Positions 1 to 8,588 of a stretch of 64,000 nucleotides of DNA are shown one piece after another; position 1 is the first letter of the stretch; every line of letters starts with the position of its first letter. The DNA comes from Psychrobacter sp. Choline-02u-9 (lineage in GTDB: Bacteria > Pseudomonadota > Gammaproteobacteria > Pseudomonadales > Moraxellaceae). The stretch covers positions 29,895 to 93,894 of the forward strand of contig NZ_PJBF01000057.1 in assembly GCF_002836505.1 (NCBI RefSeq), given 5' to 3'. The notes below the pieces were generated by a model that searched no databases, was not told the origin of the DNA, and saw nothing but the letters and a program-made list of their open reading frames with translations. The translations under genes and the position numbers were made by a program.

Positions 1-75
1 AGGTGCTGTAAACGAGACATCTCGTAAAATATGGCTGCCACCATAGTATTGATTGATATCGTTAACTTGTAACAT
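1..75 (-). CDS. urtE: Urea ABC transporter ATP-binding subunit UrtE (N-terminal fragment)
   Basis: Only the first 25 codons are present; the gene runs off the left edge. The minus-strand reading starts MLQVNDINQYYGGSHILRDV, the usual beginning of UrtE, the second cytoplasmic ATPase of the high-affinity urea importer. The ATG at 75 is preceded by a good AGGAGA ribosome binding site. It lies 78 bases downstream of urtD on the same strand and is the last urt gene of the usual urtABCDE order. The Walker motifs are outside the window, so the assignment rests on position and the N-terminus. Confidence 0.85.
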   Translation of the reverse strand, partial: MLQVNDINQYYGGSHILRDVSFTAP

Positions 76-153
76 GGCTGTCTCCTAAACTCTAAAACTT
101 TTCTAATATTTTAAAGGGAATATTCGTTTGGCTCGTCTAGATGATTCGTTCGG

Positions 154-1008
154 CTATCGACCTAAGTAGGACTCAATCACTGCCTCATTGGCTTGCACTT
201 CCGCTAATGTACCTTCGGCCAAAATCGCCCCTTGTGCCAATACTGTGACTTTTTCACTGATGGCATCGATAAAGGTCATGTCGTGTTCGACTACTACTAA
301 TGTATGGTTCTTTTTAAGCCGTAGACACAGTTCAGCGGTATGTTCTGTTTCGGCATCGGTCATACCTGCCACAGGCTCATCAAGCAGAATCAGTTTGGGA
401 TTCTGCATCAGTAGCATACCAATCTCTAGCCATTGCTTTTGTCCATGTGAAAGCAATCCAGCGGGCTTGTTGATCTTATCGGTCAGGCGGATTTGCTGTA
501 GAGTCGCGTCGAGGGTATCGCGAGTATCGGCATTGAGTTTATTGAACAAGCTTTTGACCACACGTTTGTCTTTTGGTGCAGCAAGTAACAGATTATCCAT
601 TACCGTAAAATTTTCAAAGACAGTAGGTTTTTGAAACTTACGGCCGATACCCGCTTCAGCGATTTGTTCGGTAGATAAGCTGGCAAGGTTATGAGTCTGA
701 CCAAAAAACACGCTGCCTTCCGTAGGGCGGGTTTTACCTGTAATGACATCCATTAGTGTGGTTTTGCCAGCGCCGTTGGGGCCGATAATACAGCGTAGCT
801 CGCCTTCTTCGATATAGAGCGACAGGTTGTTGAGTGCGCGAAACGAATCAAACCAGACGCTCACGTCTTCTAAGTACAGAGCAATACCATGGCTAAAGTC
901 GACGCCTGATTTTTTGGGATGACTGAGACCGTCACGTCCATCAGTATGATCATATTCGGATAGCGCTTTGGTCGATTGTTCAGTCGATGAGGACTTATCG
1001 TTTAGCAT
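154..1008 (-). CDS. urtD: Urea ABC transporter ATP-binding protein UrtD
   Basis: One of the two cytoplasmic ATPases that power urea uptake through UrtB/UrtC. Visible motifs are Walker A (GPNGAGKTT), an ABC signature in the variant form LSHGQKQ, and Walker B (LILLDEP) followed by the switch His in VEHDM. A longer reading frame starts upstream, but the ATG at 1008 is preferred: it has an AAGGAGA ribosome binding site and overlaps the urtC stop by one base (TAATG), which suggests translational coupling. This start gives 284 residues. About 50 residues precede the ABC domain, a hydrophilic extension of unknown role. Confidence 0.93.
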   Translation of the reverse strand: MLNDKSSSTEQSTKALSEYDHTDGRDGLSHPKKSGVDFSHGIALYLEDVSVWFDSFRALNNLSLYIEEGELRCIIGPNGAGKTTLMDVITGKTRPTEGSVFFGQTHNLASLSTEQIAEAGIGRKFQKPTVFENFTVMDNLLLAAPKDKRVVKSLFNKLNADTRDTLDATLQQIRLTDKINKPAGLLSHGQKQWLEIGMLLMQNPKLILLDEPVAGMTDAETEHTAELCLRLKKNHTLVVVEHDMTFIDAISEKVTVLAQGAILAEGTLAEVQANEAVIESYLGR

Positions 1009-2078
1009 TATTGTTTCTCCTTTTTGAATCGATCGAACAAGCCCATAATGCCATTGGGCAAAAACAACGTCACGACGACGAACAGTCCGCCTAATATCAA
1101 TAGCCAAAATTCAGGGTAGGCAACCGTAAAGTAGGTTTTCACAGCGTTAACCACGCCAGTACCTAAGATCGCGCCAATTAAGCTTCCTCGACCACCAGTT
1201 GCTACCCAGACAGCTATCTCAATCGAGTTCACTGGGTTCATTTCACTCGGATTGATAATGCCTACTTGCGGTACGTATAGCGCACCTGCGATACCAGCAA
1301 TGACAGCGGATAATACCCAAGCAGATAGCTTGTACCACAGAGTACGGTAGCCCAGATATTGCAGGCGGTTTTCGCTGTCACGAATGGCACCGAGTACTCG
1401 CCCATAAGGTTGGTTCATTAAATGACGCAAACCCATATAAGAGACTAACAATGCTAAGGCCGTGACAAAACACAGCATTGAGCGAGTAGAGGCAGCGGTA
1501 ATGTCGTAGCCGAGAAGGGTAGTAAAACCAGTAAAGCCGTTATTGCCACCAAAGCCTGTCTCATTACGGAAGAACAGCAAGGCTGCCGCGTAGACCATGG
1601 CTTGAGTGATGATAGAAAAATAAACGCCTTTGATTTTGGAGCGAAAGGCAAAGAAACCAAAGATAAATGCAACCAAGCCAGGCACTAATACAACCAGTGC
1701 GACTGCCCACCAAAAGTGCTGCGTGCCAGCCCAATACCAGGGCATTTCAGTCCAGCTCAAGAACCGCATAAAGTCCGGTAAGCCATCGCCTGCTGTCTCA
1801 CGTGTTAGGTACATGCCAAACGCATAACCACCCAAAGCAAAGTACAGACCATGTCCCAAGCTCAAAATACCGGCATAGCCCCAAACGAGATCTAGTGCCA
1901 AAGCCACCATCGCTAGCGCCATGATTTTGCCAATTAGGGTAATCCAGTAGGCTGAAAGGTGAAAGGATGAAGTCTCTGGCATAAGATGTAGCCAAGGCAG
2001 TATCAGTAGTACGGCAAAACATAAGCCAATTAAAACAGCACTACGCGGGGTATCAGACAGTAATTTGGTCAGTATCAT
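1008..2078 (-). CDS. urtC: Urea ABC transporter permease UrtC
   Basis: Inner-membrane permease of the LivM-like branched-chain family, forming the translocation pore with UrtB. Hydrophobic segments run through nearly the whole protein, and the glycine-rich stretch LAGLVWGYAG/LSLGHG-type region typical of LivH/LivM permeases appears near residue 70 (WGYAGILSLGHGLYFALGGY). The chosen ATG at 2078 has an AAGGAGAATCCT ribosome binding site and lies 10 bases after the urtB stop, giving 356 residues; a further in-frame upstream start would overlap urtB and lacks a good site. Its stop overlaps the urtD start. Confidence 0.93.
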   Translation of the reverse strand: MILTKLLSDTPRSAVLIGLCFAVLLILPWLHLMPETSSFHLSAYWITLIGKIMALAMVALALDLVWGYAGILSLGHGLYFALGGYAFGMYLTRETAGDGLPDFMRFLSWTEMPWYWAGTQHFWWAVALVVLVPGLVAFIFGFFAFRSKIKGVYFSIITQAMVYAAALLFFRNETGFGGNNGFTGFTTLLGYDITAASTRSMLCFVTALALLVSYMGLRHLMNQPYGRVLGAIRDSENRLQYLGYRTLWYKLSAWVLSAVIAGIAGALYVPQVGIINPSEMNPVNSIEIAVWVATGGRGSLIGAILGTGVVNAVKTYFTVAYPEFWLLILGGLFVVVTLFLPNGIMGLFDRFKKEKQ

Positions 2079-2088
2079 AGGATTCTCC

Positions 2089-3918
2089 TTATTCGACAAA
2101 GCGGCCTTTAAGTGCAAATAAACCTTGTGGCCGTTTCTGAATAAACAGAATCACAAGAACCAATAATACAATCTTAGCCAGTACCGCACCGATACCAATC
2201 TCAAGTACCGTACCACTCACACCAAGTCCTAAGGCGGCCAATACTGCGCCCCAGACTTGTCCGACGCCGCCAACGACGACGACCAAAAACGTATCAATGA
2301 TATAGGTTTGACCCAGATCAGGACCTACGTTGCCGACTTGGGCAAGGGCACAGCCTGCCATACCAGCCAGCCCAGAGCCCAAACCAAACGCCATCATATC
2401 GATACGTGCAGAAGGGATGCCGACAGCACGTGCCATTTGGCGATTTTGAGTGACAGCTCGTATAAACAATCCAAAGCGCGTTTTGTTAAGTAAGTAAACC
2501 AATAGCGCTACGACGATGACCGTGAATACGATAATGGCAATACGGTTGTAAGGCAGTACCAAACTTGATGACACTTGATATGCGCCGCTTAACCATGCCA
2601 CGTTACTGACTTCAACGTTCTGCGCACCAAAAATCATCCGTACCAACTGCATCAATATTAAACTCACGCCGAATGTCGCCAATAATGTCTCTAGCTCACG
2701 ACCATATAATGGGCGAATGACAATGCGCTCGATAATCATACCGATGACAGCGCTGACTAAAAACGCAGCTGGAATAGCAGCAAGCAAATACCAACCTGCC
2801 ATATCTGGCATATAAGCTTGAAAGAAGTTTTGCACCATATAAGTGGTATAAGCGCCAATCATAATTAGCTCACCGTGCGCCATATTAATCACACCAAGCA
2901 AACCAAAGGTAATGGCGAGACCAAGCGCTGCTAGCAGCAAAATACTAGCGGTACTCATACCGGTGAAAATATGACCCGTCCATGTGCTTATTTCAATACG
3001 GCGTGACACGCTAGATTCAGCATCGATAAGTGCAGCTTTGAGCGAGGCATCTAAGTTATCCGCAGCGAGGGCAGACTCGATATCGACCAATACTTGTGGG
3101 TTATCACTATCAGCGAGCAGATTGACCGCTGCAATTTGAGTGGGCAGGTCGCCGTTTTTGAAATCAATACGCGCCTGTAGAGCAGTTAGTGCCTTTTTGA
3201 CTTTAGCGCTGTCCTCATTTCCTGCTGCGATCATAATAATAGCTGGATCTACTTGGTCAATATTGTCAGCCAAAATCTCTACAGCTTGCAGGCGCTGTGC
3301 GGGCTTGTCAGAAGCTAGCTTTACCTTAGCCTGTCCAAAGATGAGCGCTGAGCGAAGGGCATTAGTCAGGGTGATTTGTGATAAATCACTTGGCCAATCG
3401 TTAGTCCCTTTTTTATCAGGATAAGTAAACAGCTGATCTTCTTTATTCAATAAATACGTTTGCCCACCATTACCTTGATACAGCTCATCATTGGCAATGA
3501 ATTCAACCAAACTATCTAAACTCTCAACGGATCCTGGCCAATCACTTAGCATAGCTTGACGCTTACTAAAATCACCTGCCACGAATTGTTGAATGGCATC
3601 GCCTGAACTTGTAGAAGTTGCTGTCGAGGTATCGGAGATGCTGGCTTGAGTAGAAGTGGCTACGTTGACAGGTGTGACCAAAGATTGCTCACTATGAACG
3701 GTATCCGTATCGTGGTCATGTACCTGACCATCATGATCCGCATACGCTGTGGTGGTGAAAGTTGTTATGCATAATGCCATCAATGCAAGTAATCGCAGAG
3801 GCGCATGAATTGAAAAACGTGCCACATACTGCATGACTTCACTGGCTGATGCTTGTGGGTTATTTCCATTTTTGGACGATGTTTGCCCTACAAACGGGCG
3901 TAAAGTATGGTGCTGCAT
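2089..3918 (-). CDS. urtB: Urea ABC transporter permease UrtB with N-terminal periplasmic region
   Basis: LivH-type inner-membrane permease of the urea importer. Order of parts: signal-like hydrophobic segment near residues 40-60 (RLLALMALCITTFTTTAYA), a His/Asp-rich linker, a soluble region of roughly 220 residues rich in Ala/Leu helices that looks like HEAT/ARM-type repeats, then the polytopic permease domain from about residue 310 (LGLAITFGLLGVINMAHGEL). A long soluble N-terminal part is typical of UrtB. The start at 3918 has a GGGAG ribosome binding site; an ATG 28 codons downstream would leave a more standard signal peptide and cannot be excluded. It is separated from urtA by a 214-base spacer containing a stem-loop. 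Confidence 0.92.
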   Translation of the reverse strand: MQHHTLRPFVGQTSSKNGNNPQASASEVMQYVARFSIHAPLRLLALMALCITTFTTTAYADHDGQVHDHDTDTVHSEQSLVTPVNVATSTQASISDTSTATSTSSGDAIQQFVAGDFSKRQAMLSDWPGSVESLDSLVEFIANDELYQGNGGQTYLLNKEDQLFTYPDKKGTNDWPSDLSQITLTNALRSALIFGQAKVKLASDKPAQRLQAVEILADNIDQVDPAIIMIAAGNEDSAKVKKALTALQARIDFKNGDLPTQIAAVNLLADSDNPQVLVDIESALAADNLDASLKAALIDAESSVSRRIEISTWTGHIFTGMSTASILLLAALGLAITFGLLGVINMAHGELIMIGAYTTYMVQNFFQAYMPDMAGWYLLAAIPAAFLVSAVIGMIIERIVIRPLYGRELETLLATFGVSLILMQLVRMIFGAQNVEVSNVAWLSGAYQVSSSLVLPYNRIAIIVFTVIVVALLVYLLNKTRFGLFIRAVTQNRQMARAVGIPSARIDMMAFGLGSGLAGMAGCALAQVGNVGPDLGQTYIIDTFLVVVVGGVGQVWGAVLAALGLGVSGTVLEIGIGAVLAKIVLLVLVILFIQKRPQGLFALKGRFVE

Positions 3919-4032
3919 GTGCGGCTCCCTGTTTTTCACAGACAACAAACCTTTAGCTTTTACTGCTTAGCGTTTTAAGCGATAGAAGAGTTGATAAGGT
4001 TTGGTGTTATTTAAAAGTTAAGAATAAGTGTA

Positions 4033-4085
4033 AAAAGTAGGCGTTAGGACGGTTATTGGTATCGTTTATCCATCCGCCTACTTTT
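4033..4085 (-). terminator. Intercistronic stem-loop between urtA and urtB
   Basis: An 11-base perfect inverted repeat (AAAAGTAGGCG at 4033-4043 and CGCCTACTTTT at 4075-4085) encloses a 31-base loop with a second possible GGA/TCC pairing. Read on the minus strand it is followed by a T-rich stretch, so it resembles a partial terminator. It sits after the urtA stop and before urtB, where a leaky terminator or RNA-stabilising hairpin would give more binding protein than membrane parts. The long loop makes full termination uncertain. Confidence 0.6.
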
Positions 4086-4132
4086 CAGTTACTATATACG
4101 TGCTTTTCAGTACTGATTTATTTAGGGATAGC

Positions 4133-5485
4133 CTATTTAAGAATGTACTCGCTCCATGGCTGGGCTTGGATAACTTCTGGCGTTTTGAAAATCGTATCAA
4201 ACTGTCCGTCGGCACGAATTTGACCAATCATCACAGGCTTCCATAGATGATGGTTTTCTTCATCCATTTTTAGCGTGTAGCCAGAAGGTGCATCGAATGT
4301 TTGTCCCGCCATGCTAACACGTACTTTATCGACATCAGTTGTACCTGCTTTTTCGACAGCTTGCTTCCACATATTGATACCGACATAAGTAGCTTCCATT
4401 GGATCATTGGTCACGACTTTTTCAGCATTTGGTAGTTTTTGGTCCAATGCATACTGCTTATAGCGTTTGGTGAAGGCACTGTTGGTTGGGTTTTTGATCG
4501 ACATAAAGTAGTTCCATGCCGCTAAATGCCCTTGTAGCAGACTGGTATCGATACCGCGTAGCTCTTCTTCACCAACTGAGAACGCCATGACTGGAATGTC
4601 TGACGCTTTGATACCTTGGTTGGCAAGCTCACGATAGAACGGAACGTTTGAGTCGCCATTGATAGTAGAGATAACGGCAGTCTTTTTACCCGTTGAGAAT
4701 TTTTTGACGTTAGATACGATGGTTTGATAATTGCTGAAACCAAATGGCGTGTATTCTTCCATGATGTCTGCATCAGCCACGCCTTTCGATTTCAAAAATG
4801 CCTTTAAAATCTGGTTGGTGGTGCGTGGATAGACATAATCAGTACCTAGCAATACGAAGCGCTCTGCACCGCCGCCTTCTTCACTCATTAAGTACTCTAC
4901 CGCCGGAATGGCTTGCTGATTTGGTGCAGCACCCGTGTAAAAAATATTTTCTGATTGCTCTTGTCCTTCATACTGCACTGGATAAAACATTAATCCATTT
5001 AGTTCTTCTACCACTGGCAGTACTGATTTGCGTGATACCGATGTCCAACCACCAAAGATGACATCTACTTTGTCTTGAGTGAGCAGCTGACGGGCTTTTT
5101 CGGCAAACAATGGCCAATCAGAAGCAGGGTCGACGACGACTGGTTCTAGTTGCTTACCGAGTACACCGCCATTGGCATTGATCTCATCAATGGTCATGAG
5201 TGCCGTGTCTTTTAGAGAAGTTTCAGAGATGGCCATGGTGCCAGATAGCGAATGTAAGATGCCCACTTTGATCGTGTCGCCATCAGCGGCAGGGGTAGTC
5301 GTTGTCTCTGTAGTGGTTTCGGCTGTTGTCTCTGTGGCTGTCGCCGTTTCGGCAGGCTTTTGACAGCCAGCGAGACTCAAGCTACCAACGACGGCAATCG
5401 CTAATAATGAGAAGCGTGATTTGATTTTGCCTTGCAGATGAGTCTCAACAAACTGAGGATTGGCTAAAGTTGGTAACGAAAACAT
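4133..5485 (-). CDS. urtA: Urea ABC transporter substrate-binding lipoprotein UrtA
   Basis: Periplasmic urea-binding component, type I periplasmic binding fold of the Leu/Ile/Val family. A hydrophobic signal (SLLAIAVVGSLSLAGC) ends in a lipobox with the lipidated Cys near residue 41, followed by a Thr/Glu/Ala-rich linker and then the binding domain starting IKVGILHSLSGTMAISE. Two ATGs lie side by side; the second, at 5485, is preferred because the AGGAG site directly touches the first but is 6 bases from the second. The signal has an unusually long N-region of about 24 residues. First gene of the operon; a sigma-54-type promoter lies 60 bases upstream. Confidence 0.94.
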   Translation of the reverse strand: MFSLPTLANPQFVETHLQGKIKSRFSLLAIAVVGSLSLAGCQKPAETATATETTAETTTETTTTPAADGDTIKVGILHSLSGTMAISETSLKDTALMTIDEINANGGVLGKQLEPVVVDPASDWPLFAEKARQLLTQDKVDVIFGGWTSVSRKSVLPVVEELNGLMFYPVQYEGQEQSENIFYTGAAPNQQAIPAVEYLMSEEGGGAERFVLLGTDYVYPRTTNQILKAFLKSKGVADADIMEEYTPFGFSNYQTIVSNVKKFSTGKKTAVISTINGDSNVPFYRELANQGIKASDIPVMAFSVGEEELRGIDTSLLQGHLAAWNYFMSIKNPTNSAFTKRYKQYALDQKLPNAEKVVTNDPMEATYVGINMWKQAVEKAGTTDVDKVRVSMAGQTFDAPSGYTLKMDEENHHLWKPVMIGQIRADGQFDTIFKTPEVIQAQPWSEYILK

Positions 5486-5544
5486 GGACATCTCCTAAAT
5501 AAACACAAAAGATAAAATATGGCTCCTGAACACTTATTAAGCGT

Positions 5545-5560
5545 TCAAGTTCCGTGCCAA
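5545..5560 (-). promoter_or_regulatory. Candidate sigma-54 (-24/-12) promoter of the urt operon
   Basis: Minus-strand TTGGCACGGAACTTGA fits the RpoN consensus TGGCACG-N4-TTGC in all positions except the final C of the -12 element (A here). The GG and the -12 dinucleotide have the required 10-base separation. It lies about 60 bases before the chosen urtA start, leaving room for a short leader. Sigma-54 control by nitrogen limitation is established for many urea and nitrogen transport operons; its use here is inferred from sequence only. Confidence 0.6.
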
Positions 5561-5629
5561 GTAGAAAAAGCCAATAATCGTGTAATAATTGAGCAATAAT
5601 TAAGTATTGTTTAATATATTCATTAATTT

Positions 5630-5687
5630 AGTGCAGGAAGGTTAATAAACTGCACCATAAAGGGGAGATGAACAAAAAAATGGTGCA
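5630..5687 (-). promoter_or_regulatory. NtrC-like half-sites upstream of urtA
   Basis: TGCACCA at 5651-5657 and TGGTGCA at 5681-5687 are perfect inverted copies of the NtrC half-site, with another GTGCA at 5631-5635. The two best halves have their starts 30 bases apart, about three DNA turns, rather than the usual 17-base palindrome, so each may be the strong half of a degenerate site. Their position, 70-140 bases upstream of the sigma-54-like promoter, is where an enhancer is expected. Confidence 0.45.
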
Positions 5688-5738
5688 GTATTAAAAAACA
5701 AATTTTAAAAATTGAATAGCTATCATATGAAGAGATTT

Positions 5739-5803
5739 ATCGTTAAAAGTGCTTATTGCTAAAAGTGCAGTTTGCCAAAAGCATTTATTGCCAAAGACCT
5801 GTA
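5739..5803. repeat. Four imperfect 16-17 base tandem repeats
   Basis: Units at 5739-5755, 5756-5771, 5772-5787 and 5788-5803 share the core TTGCYAAAAGTGC with decay towards the right. They lie in the 413-base spacer between divergent urtA and the DUF4139 gene, 96-160 bases before the latter's start. They may be slippage products or spaced binding sites. Confidence 0.6.
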
Positions 5804-5898
5804 AAACGGCTACGGTAATATCTCTAAGATAGTTGCTATTTTGCGCGTTGAGCCAATGCGTGACTGCCATGAGGGATTTTACTGCTAAGGAATGATGT

Positions 5899-7551
5899 AT
5901 GAACGCACAATTAACAGAGTCATCTGTCTCAACAGGCCATGGCAGCGTATTGCCGCCGCTTAATCAAATGACTAGATTTGCTATCCTGCCATTTGTACTT
6001 GGTAGTAGTGCTATTTTGGGATTGTCTTCGGCACAAGCGGCCACCAGTAGCGTCGAGCAAGTGACTATTTATCAAGGGCTGGCGAGCGTGACGAGCGCAT
6101 TGCCAGTCACAGGTAGCGGTGAGCAAACGGTGGTGTTTTCGTGCCTGTCACCTTATATGGATAAAGAAAGCCTAAGCGTACAGGCGACAGGCAGTGTCAA
6201 CGTTGGGGAAGTTAGTATTGAAGAGCTGACAGGTGAGCAGGCAGCCCAGTGCCAATATCAAGGTGACGCCAAAGTACAGACACAGCAAAATACCCTAGCC
6301 AATATCAATGCAGAATTGGAAGCAGCACGGTTAGCAAAGGCCTACTTGCAAAATCTGACCAAAGCCACGCAAGTCAATACAGACAGTACGATTGCCAATA
6401 ATGCCCGCGATATAGAAACTCAAGCGTCCAGTATTAACCAAAGAATTTTAGAGATTCAACAGCGACAAGCTCGTGCCCAAGACGCACTGAATCAACTGAT
6501 GGCAGGCAGCGCGACATCGACCTTTAACAAGGTGACACAGGTGAGTGTACGTACGGCAAGTCGCTCGCCGAGTAGCGTTAAGTTGCATTATCAAGTGCAA
6601 GGTGCAGGTTGGGAGCCTGCGTATCAAGCTCGTCTAAACACAAATAGTGACCAACTGAGTATCACAGCTTCTGCGATTATTGCTCAGCAAACTGGCGAGA
6701 ACTGGACAAATGTTCCTGTCACTCTCAGTACAGCCAACCCCAACCAGCGCGCGACAGGACGACTACCTCATGTGCCGCGCCTATCACTTTATGAAGAAAA
6801 CCAAAATGTTGAGTATGCAATACCTATGTCGGATAACACGCCTGTCGTAGTATCTGCCAGAGAAGGTTATAGCGACGATTCTAGAGCACCAAATATGGCA
6901 CCACTGCCGAACTTTACGGTCAGTAGCCAAAATAAAAACGGTATTATTGAATATCGCTTGCCGCAGCGAGTGACGATACCCAGTGGTGGCAGGCGAGTGC
7001 GTACTGTCATTGGCGAGCAGTCTGGCAGCAGTAAGCTGTGGGTTCGTAGTACCCCGAGCGTTGAGACGGCCGCCTATTGGTATGCATCAGCGCCATTTCT
7101 GACGCCAGAGTGGGTGGACGGCTCACTACAGCTGTACCGTGATGACAATTATGTTGGACAATCGCGCTATAACTATCAAATGCTAAAAGAGCAGGGAATT
7201 GGATTTGGTCGTGACTCAAATATGCTCGTAAAAGAGCTGACCAATGAAGATAAGCAAGGTGAAAAAGGTGTGCTAAACCGTACGCAAACACTGACGACCA
7301 CCAAGGCCTATCAATTTACCAATCAGCACAATCGTAGCGTACGCTTGCAAGTACTGGGCAGTGAGCCTATCAGTCGTGACGATAGTTTAAAAGTTGCGGT
7401 GACACATACGCCGCCTGTCACCGAGCGAGATTGGAATAACAATCAAGGCATGGTAGCGTGGGAATTTGACTTACCAAGTAAACAATCACAAGTAATACGT
7501 TCAATCTCCCAAATTAGTTATCCTGCTAATAAATTATTGACTGGCAATTAA
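5899..7551 (+). CDS. DUF4139 domain-containing envelope protein (MuiA-like)
   Basis: A 550-residue exported protein. A hydrophobic signal-like segment at about residues 26-47 ends in SSAQAA. It is followed by a beta-rich N-terminal domain (VEQVTIYQGLASVTSALPV, typical of DUF4140), a helical coiled-coil stretch around residues 130-200 (LANINAELEAARLAK), and the DUF4139 beta domain (LHYQVQGAGWEPAYQARL onwards) to the end. Some relatives are annotated as mucoidy inhibitor A; the biochemical role is unknown. The ATG has an AAGGA site 8 bases upstream. The N-region is long, and an internal ATG at 5968 would give a standard signal peptide. It appears monocistronic and diverges from urtA. Confidence 0.85.
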   Translation: MNAQLTESSVSTGHGSVLPPLNQMTRFAILPFVLGSSAILGLSSAQAATSSVEQVTIYQGLASVTSALPVTGSGEQTVVFSCLSPYMDKESLSVQATGSVNVGEVSIEELTGEQAAQCQYQGDAKVQTQQNTLANINAELEAARLAKAYLQNLTKATQVNTDSTIANNARDIETQASSINQRILEIQQRQARAQDALNQLMAGSATSTFNKVTQVSVRTASRSPSSVKLHYQVQGAGWEPAYQARLNTNSDQLSITASAIIAQQTGENWTNVPVTLSTANPNQRATGRLPHVPRLSLYEENQNVEYAIPMSDNTPVVVSAREGYSDDSRAPNMAPLPNFTVSSQNKNGIIEYRLPQRVTIPSGGRRVRTVIGEQSGSSKLWVRSTPSVETAAYWYASAPFLTPEWVDGSLQLYRDDNYVGQSRYNYQMLKEQGIGFGRDSNMLVKELTNEDKQGEKGVLNRTQTLTTTKAYQFTNQHNRSVRLQVLGSEPISRDDSLKVAVTHTPPVTERDWNNNQGMVAWEFDLPSKQSQVIRSISQISYPANKLLTGN

Positions 7552-7670
7552 TAAGTACTATCTATAAAGGCTACCTCATTAATAGGTAAAGTCAGGAATA
7601 ATATTTTTGCCTTATTTTTACCTTTATTAAAAATTACCCGAATAACGAAAATTATTATAAAAGGAAAGCT

Positions 7671-8492
7671 ATGTGTATTGTCGCTATTGCTTGGCAATTA
7701 TTTGATGAGCTACCGCTGGTACTACTGTCTAATCGTGATGAGTTTTTGCAGCGTCCAACTGAGCCGCTCCACCAGTGGTCTGATCAACCTATTTATGCTG
7801 GACGCGATAAACAAAGCGGTGGCACGTGGTTAGGCATTCATCAGCAAGTGTCACCAGCGCAGAGTGCAGAGTATTATGAACAGAATGGTCGTTGGGCTGC
7901 AGTATTAAATTTCCGTGATGGGGTGCAAGCAAGCAGTGATGAGCGCTCACGTGGTGCACTGGTCACTGAATTCTTGACAGGGACTCTAAGTCCGATGGAT
8001 TTTGCACGGCAGATTGATTTGCAAGATTATGCGGGCTTTAATCTGATCATTGGTGATGCTGCGCAAGCTGTGATCGTCAATAACCGCGGTCATGCACCTA
8101 CGCCATTATATGCAGGTCTACATGTTATCTCTAATGGTCAACCAGAGGACAGTTGGTTTAAGACAGAGCGGTTGCGCGGGCGACTACGTCAAGAAGTGCT
8201 GCCCTTGATTGCGGAGGATAGCTCACCTGCGTACTGGCAAGCGGCGGCTTTTAATGTCTTGTCAGATAGTACCAAAGCACCAGAAGACAAATTGCCTGTT
8301 ACTGGCGTAGCATTTGAAGTAGAGCAGATGTTATCGTCTGTTTATATTGAACCTGTCGCTTTTGGCGACACTGAAACTAGTAAACCTACTTATGGTACCC
8401 GCACTCAAAGCATCTTAACGTTGCGCAAAGAGAGAGATACGGGAGCAAACTATAAGGCGAATATTATTAGCCGAGAGTTTGATAATCACTGA
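7671..8492 (+). CDS. NRDE (TANGO2) family protein
   Basis: The protein begins MCIVAIAW and has the defining SNRDEF motif near residue 22, followed by GGTWLGI and later FNLIIGD. This is the NRDE/TANGO2 family found from bacteria to animals; Cys2 is the invariant residue that would become N-terminal and an Ntn-hydrolase-like nucleophile has been suggested from it. The exact reaction is not established. The 273-residue length is normal for the family. A good AAAGGAAAG site precedes the ATG. It is followed by a strong bidirectional terminator facing rppH. Confidence 0.88.
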   Translation: MCIVAIAWQLFDELPLVLLSNRDEFLQRPTEPLHQWSDQPIYAGRDKQSGGTWLGIHQQVSPAQSAEYYEQNGRWAAVLNFRDGVQASSDERSRGALVTEFLTGTLSPMDFARQIDLQDYAGFNLIIGDAAQAVIVNNRGHAPTPLYAGLHVISNGQPEDSWFKTERLRGRLRQEVLPLIAEDSSPAYWQAAAFNVLSDSTKAPEDKLPVTGVAFEVEQMLSSVYIEPVAFGDTETSKPTYGTRTQSILTLRKERDTGANYKANIISREFDNH

Positions 8493-8515
8493 CAATGACT
8501 GTTAGTAGATAATAA

Positions 8516-8565
8516 AAAACACCCACGGTAATTGCTAACATTCTAGCTACTATCGTGGGTGTTTT
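8516..8565. terminator. Bidirectional rho-independent terminator
   Basis: AAAACACCCACG pairs with CGTGGGTGTTTT across a 26-base loop that can pair a little further; A- and T-runs flank both ends. It separates the converging NRDE and rppH genes and can serve both. Confidence 0.8.
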
Positions 8566-8588
8566 GCATCGTACTATTAAGTGACTCA

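Noticed and set aside
188..634. 148-codon plus-strand frame opposite urtD
   Set aside because: It is antisense to a clear ABC ATPase gene, rich in Ser/Cys, and matches no family; a shadow of urtD codon use.
5651..5687. A classical 17-base NtrC palindrome
   Set aside because: The perfect half-sites are too far apart for one dimer site; kept only as separate half-sites.
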